Assembly: GCF_018131105.1 (NCBI RefSeq)
Contig: NZ_JAFCJI010000004.1
Span: forward strand, 156,277 to 220,276
Reading direction: 5' to 3'
DNA: 64,000 nucleotides
Source of the DNA: Bradyrhizobium manausense
Lineage (GTDB): Bacteria > Pseudomonadota > Alphaproteobacteria > Rhizobiales > Xanthobacteraceae
Part shown: piece by piece, positions 17,406-26,900 of the stretch
How positions within the stretch are numbered: the first letter of the stretch is position 1
How the letters are laid out: each line of letters begins with the position of its first letter
Program-made: the position numbers and the translations under genes
The notes under the pieces: generated by a model
Databases searched by the model: none
Told to the model about the DNA's origin: nothing
The model's input: only the letters and a program-made list of their open reading frames with translations

Positions 17406-18446
17406 ATGAAACTGACCAACGCCAAGTCTGTGAAACAGGGCATCCGCGCCGTGGCGGCCCGCGCCGGCGTTTCAACCGCATCGGTCTCGCGCGCGCTCAA
17501 CAATCCCGATGCGGTGAGCCCGTCCCTGCGTGCGCGCATCGAACAGGCCATCGACGCGCTGGGTTACATCCCGCATGCGCCGGCGCGCATCCTGTCGTCG
17601 CGTCGCTCGCGCACCCTCGGCGCGATCGTGCCGACGATCGACAACACGATGTTCGCGCGCGGCATCGCATCGCTCCAGCAATATCTGTCGTCGGTCGGAT
17701 ACATGCTGTTCCTCACCACCAGCGGCTACGATCTCGACGTCGAATTGCAGCAGGCGCGCAATCTGATCAGCCGCGGTGTCGACGGCCTGGTGCTGCGCGG
17801 CGACTGCCATCACGACGGCTTGCGAAAACTGCTCGCCGACAACGTGGTGCCGTTCATCAATGTCGGCATCTACCAGCCCGACAGGCCCTATCCTTGCGTC
17901 GGCACCAACAACGAAGCCGCAGCCCATCGCGCGGCCGCCCATGTCATCGAACTTGGCCACCGCCGCGTCGGAATCGTCTCGGCACTCCAGCGCAACAACG
18001 ACCGCGCCAGCGCCCGCGTGGCCGGCTTTCGCCGCGCGCTGGCCGAGAACGGCATCGAGCTTCCGGCGCAATGGCATGTCGAAGTGCCCTATACGCTGGA
18101 CGACGCGCGCGAGGCCGCGCGCTATCTCCTGAGCCTCAAGGACCGCCCGACCGCCGTGGTGTGCGGCAACGACGTCATCGCCTATGGCGTGCTGCTCGAG
18201 GCGGAACGCGACGGCTTCTCCGTGCCGCGCGATCTGTCCGTGATCGGATTCGACGACCTCGACTGGAGCCGCCATCTGCGGCCGAGCCTGACCACGATCC
18301 ACGTTCCGACCGGAGAAACCTGGCAGCGCGCCGGCGAATATCTGGTGCGCAGCCTCGCCGGCGAGCAGACCATCATGCATCGCGAGATCGATTTCTCGCT
18401 GGTGGTCCGCGAGTCGACAGCTCCGCCTCCGAAATCCCTGAAGTGA
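17406..18446 (+). CDS. LacI family transcriptional regulator
   Basis: A 346-residue repressor. The N-terminal helix-turn-helix is GIRAVAARAGVSTASVSRAL, followed by the hinge helix APARILSSRRSRTLGAIVP and a periplasmic-binding-protein-like effector domain (about 60-340) that ends in VIGFDDLDWSRHLRPSLTTI. I prefer ATG 17406 to the upstream ATG 17373 because the HTH begins at the usual distance from it. The gene is divergent from the sugar-transport operon and is followed 11 bp later by the SDR gene. It therefore probably controls both, with the imported sugar or an early intermediate as inducer. Confidence 0.94.
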   Translation: MKLTNAKSVKQGIRAVAARAGVSTASVSRALNNPDAVSPSLRARIEQAIDALGYIPHAPARILSSRRSRTLGAIVPTIDNTMFARGIASLQQYLSSVGYMLFLTTSGYDLDVELQQARNLISRGVDGLVLRGDCHHDGLRKLLADNVVPFINVGIYQPDRPYPCVGTNNEAAAHRAAAHVIELGHRRVGIVSALQRNNDRASARVAGFRRALAENGIELPAQWHVEVPYTLDDAREAARYLLSLKDRPTAVVCGNDVIAYGVLLEAERDGFSVPRDLSVIGFDDLDWSRHLRPSLTTIHVPTGETWQRAGEYLVRSLAGEQTIMHREIDFSLVVRESTAPPPKSLK

Positions 18447-18457
18447 GACCCTGCCCC

Positions 18458-19192
18458 ATGAGTTCGAATTTCTCTCTCGCGCCCGGCTTTCATGCCGTCG
18501 TGATCGGCGGCGCCGGTGACATCGGCGCTGCGATCAGCAACCAGTTCTGCGATCTCGGCGCGACGGTGACCGCAACCGGCGCGAACGAAGCCGATGTTGC
18601 GCGGACGCTGCTCAAGCCTCGCGCGGGTCTTACGCTCGCGACGCTCGATGTGACCGATGACGTGGCCGTGACGTCGTTCGCCGGGAAGCACCAACGCGTC
18701 GACGCGCTGGTCAATTGCGCCGGCATGCTCGCGCGCGACAAGGAGTTCGAGATCGAGACCTTCATGAAGGTGATCGACGTCAATCTCACCGGCACCTTCC
18801 GAAGCTGCATGGCATTCCAGCCGCGGCTTGCGGAGACCCAGGGCTCGATCGTCAACATCGCTTCGATGAACGCGACGTTGGCGCTGCCGCGGATTCCGGC
18901 CTATTGCGCCAGCAAGGGCGGTGTCGTGATGCTGACCAAGGCACTGGCCTTGAAGTGGGCCGAAGATGGCATCCGCGTCAACGCGGTCGCGCCCGGCTAT
19001 ATCGAAACCGCGATCAACGCTGCCGGCCGCACCGATCTTGCGCATTATCAGCGCATCGCGGACCGCACCGCCTTCAAGCGTTGGGGACAGCCGGAAGACA
19101 TTGCCGGCGCCGTTGCCTTCCTCTGCATGCCAGCGTCGCAATATGCGACCGGCACGGTTGTCGCGGTCGATGGTGGATTTCTTGCGGGGTAG
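18458..19192 (+). CDS. SDR family oxidoreductase
   Basis: A 244-residue classical short-chain dehydrogenase. It has the cofactor motif VIGGAGDIGAAI at residues 11-22, the NAG-like VNCAGMLA, the active-site Ser in NIASMNATLALPR, the YCASKGG motif with catalytic Tyr and Lys, and APGYIETAIN. The ATG at 18458 gives a normal length; a longer reading overlaps the LacI gene in another frame. It follows the regulator by 11 bp, presumably in one transcript, and should act on the same sugar or polyol pathway as the zinc dehydrogenase. The substrate is not known. Confidence 0.93.
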   Translation: MSSNFSLAPGFHAVVIGGAGDIGAAISNQFCDLGATVTATGANEADVARTLLKPRAGLTLATLDVTDDVAVTSFAGKHQRVDALVNCAGMLARDKEFEIETFMKVIDVNLTGTFRSCMAFQPRLAETQGSIVNIASMNATLALPRIPAYCASKGGVVMLTKALALKWAEDGIRVNAVAPGYIETAINAAGRTDLAHYQRIADRTAFKRWGQPEDIAGAVAFLCMPASQYATGTVVAVDGGFLAG

Positions 19193-19201
19193 CGCGCGTG
19201 C

Positions 19202-20638
19202 CTACACGCCCAGCGCCTTGCGATTGAGGGTCCGCAGGAATCGCAGCGACAGGGTCCGCACGTTCGCGACGTTCAGCAGCCACGCAGCCGTAACGTAAGC
19301 GAGACCGCCGGCAAGGCTCACGATGATCAGCGCCACGATGCCGGTGCCGCTGACCTGCGAGCGCGCGGCGAAGATCGCTCCCGCCATGGCCGCGGCCGAT
19401 GCCGCAACGCCGGCAAGCCTGACGACATCGAACGGCACCGGATGGGCACGGTGCATCAGCGTGACGGCGACGACAAAGCCGATCACCTCGGTTGCGAGCG
19501 TCGCCAGCGCGGCGCCATAGATGCCGTAGCTCGCGACCAGCGCGACCATCAGCGCCACGCTCACGACCAGCGTGAGGAACGACTGCGCCGCCAGCATGAA
19601 AGGCCGCTCGGCGAGCTGAAAGCTGAGCTGGACGTAGAATTGATTGGCGATGCCGAAGAAGCGGGCGAGCACCAGCGTCGGCAGCAGCGCGGACACGCCG
19701 GCGCGGAAATCGACACCGACGAGCGTACCCGCGACCTGGTCGGCGGCGAGCGCAAGCCAGATCGCGACGGGCGCGACGACGACGAGCAGCAGTTCGAGAC
19801 TCTCGGTCAGCCGTTGCCGCGTCGCGTCGTTGCTGTTCTCCGACAGCGAGCGGAACACCAGCGGCACGGTGGCCGCTGCAACGCTGCCGGCGATCATGAC
19901 CATGAACTGGCGCGGCAGTTCGGCGGCGACGCCGAAAATGCCGGCGGAATCCTTGCCGAGCAGCCAGGCAACGATGAGCCGGTCGCTGGCCGAGTAGACC
20001 GCAACCGAGAGCCCCGCCAACGTCAGCGGCAGACCATAGCGCGCGAGCTGCATGAACTGGCTGCGCGAAAAGCCCGCGATCCTGGTGCGATCGCCGACGA
20101 GATTGAGAACGATGCCGGTGAGCGAGCCGAGGCCGAACGCCGCGAGCAAGCCCATGCCGCCCCAGCCAAGCCAGATCCCGAGCAGGCCGAAACCCACGCT
20201 CGAGACGCTGCGCACGATCGAAATCGCCGCGAAGCGATAGGGCCGCAGCTTCGCGCGCTCGAACTCCTGGCCGACATCAACCGCATTCGACATGATGGCG
20301 ACGAACATGCTCGCCAGTACCAGCTCGACACTGACGTCGCTGCGGAACAGGAACACCAACGGGGTCGCGGCGCACATGGCGACGACCGTGAGCGCAAAAG
20401 CGACCATCGCCGTGCCGCGAAAATCCACCTCACCCGACATCGCCTGATAGCGCGACACCGACAACTTGATCCAGACGAAGAAGATCGCGCCCAGAATGCC
20501 GGCGATGCTCATGCCGACGACATAGACGCCATACTCCGCCGGCGTGAGCAGCCGCGTGTAGGCGGTCACCGCAAAGAAGCCCACCGCCGCAGGCAGGATA
20601 TGGGCGACGAGATAGATGGAGAAATGGCGGTTCAGCAT
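19202..20638 (-). CDS. Oligosaccharide flippase (PST/Wzx-like) family protein
   Basis: A 478-residue inner-membrane protein with about 12-14 hydrophobic segments, starting MLNRHFSIYLVAHILPAAVGFF. The sequence TRLLTPAEYGVYVVGMSIAGI is the hallmark of polysaccharide exporters that flip lipid-linked oligosaccharides or similar cargo. It is convergent with the SDR gene (9-bp gap) and divergent from the glycosyltransferase at 20917. The 278-bp divergent gap also holds an 8-bp hairpin, CGGCCCGC to GCGGGCCG (20772-20794). No other capsule or O-antigen genes are nearby, so the cargo is unknown. Confidence 0.88.
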   Translation of the reverse strand: MLNRHFSIYLVAHILPAAVGFFAVTAYTRLLTPAEYGVYVVGMSIAGILGAIFFVWIKLSVSRYQAMSGEVDFRGTAMVAFALTVVAMCAATPLVFLFRSDVSVELVLASMFVAIMSNAVDVGQEFERAKLRPYRFAAISIVRSVSSVGFGLLGIWLGWGGMGLLAAFGLGSLTGIVLNLVGDRTRIAGFSRSQFMQLARYGLPLTLAGLSVAVYSASDRLIVAWLLGKDSAGIFGVAAELPRQFMVMIAGSVAAATVPLVFRSLSENSNDATRQRLTESLELLLVVVAPVAIWLALAADQVAGTLVGVDFRAGVSALLPTLVLARFFGIANQFYVQLSFQLAERPFMLAAQSFLTLVVSVALMVALVASYGIYGAALATLATEVIGFVVAVTLMHRAHPVPFDVVRLAGVAASAAAMAGAIFAARSQVSGTGIVALIIVSLAGGLAYVTAAWLLNVANVRTLSLRFLRTLNRKALGV

Positions 20639-20916
20639 GCGTGCACGGGACTGGCGGCCTTGATTGAAATCGGGTGGCCGTTGATCAGTTGGACCTTGGC
20701 GTGACGATCAAAAGCTCGGCGATTGGACTGCGCCGCAGCATCTCCCAAGAGTGTCACATAAGTCTGCAAATCGGCCCGCGAATGGGGCGGGCCGGCGGGT
20801 TTCGCGCGTTAGCGTTAAATTTGCCCTGTCCTTGAACCGGCCGACGCTATCACCGAAAAGAAACCATGATTTCAGGTCGTCGCCCGACCTTTGGTTAATG
20901 CGTGGACGTGACGAAG

Positions 20917-22005
20917 ATGGACGTTGCCGAACGTTTGCGAGAGAATCCCGCCTCGCTGCCCCATGGCGGGACGGATGCGTCCCTGGTTCCAGCATCCCCT
21001 GCGGATGGGGGTGAGCGGATGACGCTCAATCTATTCTTCGAGGAGCGGGCTGATCGCTGGTTTCCCGGCGACCGCCACATTCGCCCGCTGCTGCGGCGGA
21101 TGCTGCTCGGAAAATCCTGGATCAGCGGCCAGCGGCGTGTGTTCCTCAATCTCTGTGCCGGGCTCGAACGGGTCGGGATTCCCTATCGCCTCAACGACTA
21201 CAGCTACATCCGCAAGCATCCGGAGGAGCTCGCCTGCATCCTCGGGCGCCCGTTCGTGCTCGATCGCTTCGCTTGGAAGAACCCGCTCCTGCTCGGCGTC
21301 GTGATGTACAACCATCCCGTGGACGTACCCGCGCATCACAAGGATCCACTCAACCAAACCATCCTGGTGCCCTGCAACTGGTATGCGGAGATGTGCCGGC
21401 CATATTGGCCCGGAGTCGAGGTGTGGCCGGTCGGTATCGAAACCGATTTGTGGACGCCGGCGCCGGCCGCGCAGAAGAGCGTCGACGTGCTGCTCTACGA
21501 CAAGGTGCGCTGGGACCACGAGCGCTATGAGAGCGAGCTGATCGATCCGATCCGCCGGCATCTCGAAGCAAGTGGCCGCTCGGTCGAAGTGATCCGCTAC
21601 GGCCACTATAGGGAAGATGATTACAAGGCGGCGCTGGCGCGCTGCCGCAGCATGGTCTTCCTGTGCGAGCACGAGAGCCAGGGCATCGCCTGCCAGCAGG
21701 CGCTGTCCAGCGGCGTGCCCGTGTTCGCCTGGGATCGCGGCGGCCCATGGCAGGATCCGGCGTACTTTCCGGATCGCGTGAGATACGAAGGCGGCGTGTC
21801 CTCGGTTCCCTATTTCGACGACCGCTGCGGCCGCACGTTCATCGACGCGGGCGGCTTCAGCTCCGGCTGGAGCGATTTCTGGTCGCATGTGAGCACGGGC
21901 GACTTCGCACCTCGCGATTATGTGATGGAGCATCTCACGCTCGAAAAGGGCGCGCTTCACTATTACGGCATCGCTGAAGCGGTGATGCAGCGCCAGGCGC
22001 GCTGA
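20917..22005 (+). CDS. Glycosyltransferase, GT4-like C-terminal fold
   Basis: A protein of about 362 residues. The C-terminal half has the retaining-glycosyltransferase signature SMVFLCEHESQGIACQQALS followed by GVPVFAWDRGGPWQD, where the EHES-type acidic residues contact the sugar nucleotide. The upstream NDYSYIRKHPEELACILG and PCNWYAEMCRPYW segments I do not place in a family. The start is uncertain: GTG at 20902, ATG at 20917, or ATG at 21019 (MTLNLFFEERADRW), which has GGGGGTGAG just upstream. The first ~34 residues look unstructured, so 21019 may be right. It is divergent from the flippase and precedes the GH10 enzyme, suggesting a surface-glycan role. Confidence 0.8.
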   Translation: MDVAERLRENPASLPHGGTDASLVPASPADGGERMTLNLFFEERADRWFPGDRHIRPLLRRMLLGKSWISGQRRVFLNLCAGLERVGIPYRLNDYSYIRKHPEELACILGRPFVLDRFAWKNPLLLGVVMYNHPVDVPAHHKDPLNQTILVPCNWYAEMCRPYWPGVEVWPVGIETDLWTPAPAAQKSVDVLLYDKVRWDHERYESELIDPIRRHLEASGRSVEVIRYGHYREDDYKAALARCRSMVFLCEHESQGIACQQALSSGVPVFAWDRGGPWQDPAYFPDRVRYEGGVSSVPYFDDRCGRTFIDAGGFSSGWSDFWSHVSTGDFAPRDYVMEHLTLEKGALHYYGIAEAVMQRQAR

Positions 22006-22108
22006 GGCGACCGTCTGCAAAAGTTAACCCAACGACGGGAAACCACGGCGTGGCAAGGTGCCGCTTGGTACGATGGCGCGTTGGTTCCGGAAGGACTGCA
22101 GCCACGTG

Positions 22109-23173
22109 ATGAAGCTCGACAGACGCGAATTTATCCTCGGCAGCGCCGCCACGCTCGCGGCGGGCACATCGGCATCAGCACTGCCGGTGTCGAAACTTGT
22201 CCAGCGCCATCCGGGCTATGGTGCCGCCGCCACGCTCCTGGACCTGCAGGCCGATCCGCGGCTCGGCGAAGCCATCAGCACCTATTGCACCCAGGTGGTT
22301 CCGGTGCAGGAGCTGAAATGGCCGATGCTGAGGCCGGACGCGCACACCTTCGCCTTCGAGCACGCCGATGCCATCCATGATTTCGCTCAGAAGAACGACC
22401 TGACCATGCGCGGCCATACTCTCGTCTGGTATTACGACATTCCCGACTGGACCAAACAGCTCAAGGATTCGAAGGCGGTCGAGCGCGCCTATGTCGATCA
22501 CATCAACACCGTCGTGTCCTATTACAAGGACAAGCTGACCTCATGGGACGTCGTCAACGAACCCATCCCTGACAATCCCAAGAGCGTCAAGGACCGGCGT
22601 GACACGTTCTGGACCCAGCATCTCGGCGACCGCTGGATTCCGCTGGCCTACCGCACCGCTGCGGCTGCCGATCCCTCCGTCAAGCTCGCGATCAACGAAT
22701 ACGACATCGAATCGGCGAAGGATTCGTTCATCGCCAAGCGCGCCGCCTACCGCAACCTCATCATGGACCTGCTCGACCAGGGCGTTCCGCTGCATGCGGT
22801 CGGACTGCAATCGCATCTGCATGCCGAGCTCGAGATCGATACCCACGGGCTCGCCGACTTCGTGACCGAAGTGCGCTCATGGGGTCTCGAGGTCTTCGTC
22901 ACCGAGCTCGACGTCAACGACGAGAAGCTGACAGGTAGTCCTTCGGAGCGCGATGCCATCGTCGCCAAGCGCGTCGACGATCTCCTGACGGCAATTTCGA
23001 CCAGCGGACCGGTGCGCTCGATCCTGACCTGGGGCATTTCCGACCGCTACAGCTGGATGAACGGCCTGGTCAAGCGCCCGGACAAGCAGCCGAACCGTCC
23101 GCTGCCACTCGACGGCGAGTTCAAGCCGAAGCCGTTCATGGACGTGATCGGCAAGTTCACGAAGGACGTGTGA
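22109..23173 (+). CDS. GH10 family endo-1,4-beta-xylanase, Tat-exported
   Basis: A 354-residue glycoside hydrolase family 10 enzyme. It begins with a Tat signal (MKLDRREFILGSAATLAAG). The GH10 marks are all visible: TMRGHTLVWY near residue 99, WDVVNEPI with acid/base E151, NEYDIES, VGLQSHLH, VFVTELDVND with nucleophile E266, and ILTWGISDRYSWM. The start at 22109 places the Tat motif at the N-terminus; GTG 22058 and ATG 22073 would add an odd extension. It would cut beta-1,4-xylan or a related glycan outside the cytoplasm, for example plant cell wall. Its position next to a glycosyltransferase and a flippase also allows trimming of a self-made polysaccharide. Confidence 0.93.
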   Translation: MKLDRREFILGSAATLAAGTSASALPVSKLVQRHPGYGAAATLLDLQADPRLGEAISTYCTQVVPVQELKWPMLRPDAHTFAFEHADAIHDFAQKNDLTMRGHTLVWYYDIPDWTKQLKDSKAVERAYVDHINTVVSYYKDKLTSWDVVNEPIPDNPKSVKDRRDTFWTQHLGDRWIPLAYRTAAAADPSVKLAINEYDIESAKDSFIAKRAAYRNLIMDLLDQGVPLHAVGLQSHLHAELEIDTHGLADFVTEVRSWGLEVFVTELDVNDEKLTGSPSERDAIVAKRVDDLLTAISTSGPVRSILTWGISDRYSWMNGLVKRPDKQPNRPLPLDGEFKPKPFMDVIGKFTKDV

Positions 23174-23194
23174 AGCCCGGACCGGCTACGAAAT

Positions 23195-23989
23195 TTAGCC
23201 GTCCGATGGCAGCCCCTGCGCGATGCCGCGAAAGCGCAGCGGCGCCAGCGACGCTGCGCGCTGCCACCAGTCGGCAACGCGATCGTCGAGAGCAGTTACG
23301 CCACGACCACGACCGGGAAAGATCCGGATCTGCTGCACAGCTTCCGCCTCGAACCCTTTGCCCTTGCGCGTGATCTTGAGCGCGGCGCCTTCGCGGTCCC
23401 GCTGCGTCAGCGGCACCAGCAGGCGGCCGCGCGGGCGGAGCGAAGCGAGCCAGAGCGGATGCGGATGCGGGAAGCCGGCATGCACGATGATGACATCGGC
23501 CGGCTCGCCGATATCGCGGCAACCGTCGCCGTTGACGACCTCGACATTCGAATAGGCGCGGAGATAAGTCGCGGCGCGCGATGCAAGACGTGCGTCGCAT
23601 TCGATCGCCTCCACCCTGCCCTTCGGACCCACGATTTCCGACAGGATCGCCGAGAAATAGCCGAGCCCGCAGCCGATCTGGACCACGCGGTCCTTTTCAC
23701 CGACGCCAAGCAGATCGATGAAGTACGCCCACAGGCTCGGCAAACCCGTGTCGAGCTTGCGGCGCGCGTCGATGGCGACCAGCACGTTGTCGTAGAGATG
23801 GATGGGATCGGCGTCGGGGGTCAGGCGGTAGCTCCGCGCGGCCTCGCTCTTGACGCGCCATGGCCCCTTCGCCAGAAAGTTTTCGCGCGGCACCGCCGCG
23901 AGTGCTTTCAGCAGGCGCGGCGAGCTAATTCGCTCTCGCTTTGCAATCAGCGCAACGTAACGTGCGCGCGCCGCTGACAGATCGGTCAT
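23195..23989 (-). CDS. Protein-L-isoaspartate O-methyltransferase family protein
   Basis: A 264-residue SAM-dependent methyltransferase of the Pcm family. Marks are IHLYDNVLVAID (the family's active-site region), VVQIGCGLGYFSAIL (SAM motif I), RVEAIECD (motif II), NVEVVNGDGCRDIGE and a C-terminal LRPRGRLLVPL. It is longer than E. coli Pcm (208 residues), with an extra C-terminal segment after about residue 200. ATG 23989 overlaps the cyclase stop by 4 nt (ATGA), so it is co-translated with it. Repair of isoaspartate is the family role, but rhizobial versions may methylate other targets. Confidence 0.85.
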   Translation of the reverse strand: MTDLSAARARYVALIAKRERISSPRLLKALAAVPRENFLAKGPWRVKSEAARSYRLTPDADPIHLYDNVLVAIDARRKLDTGLPSLWAYFIDLLGVGEKDRVVQIGCGLGYFSAILSEIVGPKGRVEAIECDARLASRAATYLRAYSNVEVVNGDGCRDIGEPADVIIVHAGFPHPHPLWLASLRPRGRLLVPLTQRDREGAALKITRKGKGFEAEAVQQIRIFPGRGRGVTALDDRVADWWQRAASLAPLRFRGIAQGLPSDG

Positions 23990-26900
23990 TTCACCGGATC
24001 GGCCTGCGGACGAGCCGGCGTGTCGCCCCCGAGCTCGTGCACGAGCTGCATGGCCAGCTTGAGGTCCGGCGTCAGGAAGCCCTCGTTGAACTTGCCGACG
24101 ATCGGCAGGAGCAGAAGGCTCGCATGTTCGCGCTTGCCTGATACGTGCGACAGCCGCGCCAGGCTGACCGCCGTTCTCAGCTCCCAGGACAACGCGCCCT
24201 GCTTGCGTGCCGTCTCGAGCGACAGGCCGAACAGATCTTCGGCCTCCTGCACCGAGACCGGATTGCCGTCCGACAAGGTAATCTCGCCCTGCAGGCGATA
24301 GACCTCGGCAAGATACGAGTGATCGCCGGTCCGTCTTGCGGTCGCAAGCGCCCCGTCCAGCGCGCGCAAGGCGGCGTCGCGCATGCCGACCTTGGCATAG
24401 GCTTCCGCGAGCAGGCATCGGAACCAGCAACCGGCGAGCCAGGAATCCATCGCCTCATACTCGTCGAGGCCGAAGCGCATCTGGCTGATGCCTTCATCGG
24501 CTTCACCGAGCTGCGCCAGCGCCCAGCCGCGCAGGATCGCAGCCTGCTGCTTCCAGTGCAGGAAATTGTGCTCGGTGGCGATGATCATGGCGCGGTTGGC
24601 ATGATCCCGCGTGCCCTCGATATCACGCAAATGCTGGCAGAGATAAGCGCCGAACACCAGGGCGAAGGCGAGCGAGAAGGGATGGCGGATCTTCTCCGCG
24701 AGCGCAATCGCCTGCTCGCTGTGCTGGCGCGCCGCGTCGGGCTGGCCGAGGAACCAGAGGAGATAACCGAGATAGGACAGCGAGACGACGCCGGGATCGG
24801 TGCCGTGGCGCTCCATCAGGTCGGAATGCAGATCGGCGCTGTAGAGATCGATGCAGCGATGCAGATGATGCTGCGCGGCGGCGAAGCGCCCGCGATAGAG
24901 CATGGTCATTGCGATCGAGCGGTGTGCCTCGATCAGATAACCGGTCTGCTGCGCCGCCTCCTCGTTCAACCGCTCGCGCTTGGCGAATTTCAACAGCTCG
25001 ACGCTGAGATCGTGCGCGCGGGTGAGATCAGCACGGATGAAATGGCAGACCCAGAGTCCGCGGGTGGCGGCAAAGGTCTTTTCGTCGTCATCGAGCTGCT
25101 GGCCGAGCTCGAGCGCGCGGATGTAGTTCTCCTCGACCTCCTGCACGGCGTAGCCCTTGGCGGCAATCAGCGCGTTGCCGAGCGCGATCCGCAGCTCGAG
25201 CTCCATTTCGTCGGCGCCCTGCATGCGGGTGTTGGCCTGCACGACACTCAAGCCACGGCGAAGATGGCCGATCGCCTCGAGATTGGCGCCGCTCTTGGCC
25301 GCCTGCTTGCCGGCCTTGAGCCAGAAGCTGGCGGCGCCCTCGCTCTGGCCGGACTCGGTGAGATGATGGGCGAGCAGCTCCGGCTCGCGCTCGGTCTTCT
25401 CCGGATACATCTCGGCCAGCACCTGGGCGATGCTGGCATGCAGCTTGCGCCGCTCGCTATGCAACAGGCTGTCATGCGCCGCGTTCTGGATCATCACGTG
25501 CTTGAAGGAGTAGAGCGCATCGGGCGGATGACCGCGGCGCATGATCAGACCGGCCTCTTCCAGATGTGTCAGCGCCGCCTCGATCTGCTCCGCCGGCGTG
25601 TTTGCGACCGCGTTCAGGGTCTCGTAGGAGAATTCGCGGCCGATGGTGGCGCCGATCTGCGCGATCCGCTTGAACGGCCCCATCCGATCGAGACGCGCCA
25701 TCAGCGAGTCCGTCAAAGTCGCCGGGATCGCGAGCTGCCGCCACGGGCCCGACAGCACGTAGCGCCCATGCCGCTCGGTCAGGAGGTTGGATTCGAGAAC
25801 GGTCTTGGTCAATTCCTCGAGGAACAGCGGCACGCCGTCGGTCTTGACGATGATCTCCTCGACGACCTCCTTCGGCAACTCGCGCCCCGCGACGCGCTCG
25901 ACCAGCGTCGTGCGCAGCGGCCGGCTCAACCGGTTCAGCACCAGCGTGGTGATGTGCGAATGCGCATTCCAGCTCGGCTGGAATTCGGACCGCGCGGTGA
26001 TGATGGCCAGGATTGGCCGGTTTTGCACCCGGTCAACCAGAAGGTCGACCACCTCGCGGGAGGTCGGATCGATCCAGTGCAGATCCTCGAAGACCATCAC
26101 CAGCGGCATCTCGCGTGCGAGCCCGAGAAAGTGATTGACCAGCGCCGCGGTGGTCGCGTCCTTCTGTTGCTGCGGCGACAGGTCGAGCGGCGGATAGCGC
26201 TCTCCGGTCGGGATCGACAACAGCGCGGCAAACAGCGGCGCCACTTGCTCGACATCACCGTGGGCGGCGGCAATCGCCGTCTCCAGGTCCGTCAACGACA
26301 GCGCGGACGCATCCTCGCGGTCGAGGCCGAGCGCGAATTTGAGCTGCTCGACGAACGGATAGAATGCAGTGGAGATGTAATAAGGCGAGCACTGGAACGA
26401 GACCTGTCCGTGCCGGTCACCTGAGATCCGCTCAAAAATCTCCTGAATGATGCGCGACTTGCCGATGCCGGGCTCGCCGAACTTGACGACAACCTGACCA
26501 TCGCCTCCCTTGATCTGCTCCCAGCGTCCCATCAGGAGCGCAATCTCCTCCTCGCGGTTGACGAGCGGGGTCAGCCGCGTGCCCATCGCGGCGGCGAAGC
26601 GGGTCTCCACGCGCGTCGCGCGCACGACGTGCCAGGCCTGGGTCTTTTCCGAGATGCCCTTCAACGTTTGGGCGCCGAGATTGCGGTAATCGAACTTGCC
26701 CTTCAGCAGCGATTGCGTCGAGGCGGAGATCACCACGCCGTTGGGCGGCGCCAGCGCCTGCAGGCGCGCGGCAAGATTGACAGTCTCGCCGACCGCGGAA
26801 TCGCGCTCCTCGGTGCCCTGGCCGACGAGGTCGCCGACCACGACGAGGCCGGTCGCTATGCCGATGCGGACGGCCGGCGCATGGCTGAGCGCACCGCGCG

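Noticed and set aside
19442..20704. 420-codon open frame antisense to the flippase
   Set aside because: Charged, repetitive DRDD/HRR composition and no start signals; the other strand encodes a standard flippase.
24145..26424. 759-codon open frame antisense to the cyclase-TPR gene
   Set aside because: Shadow of a well-supported gene; the composition is Arg/Gln/Leu-rich without domains.
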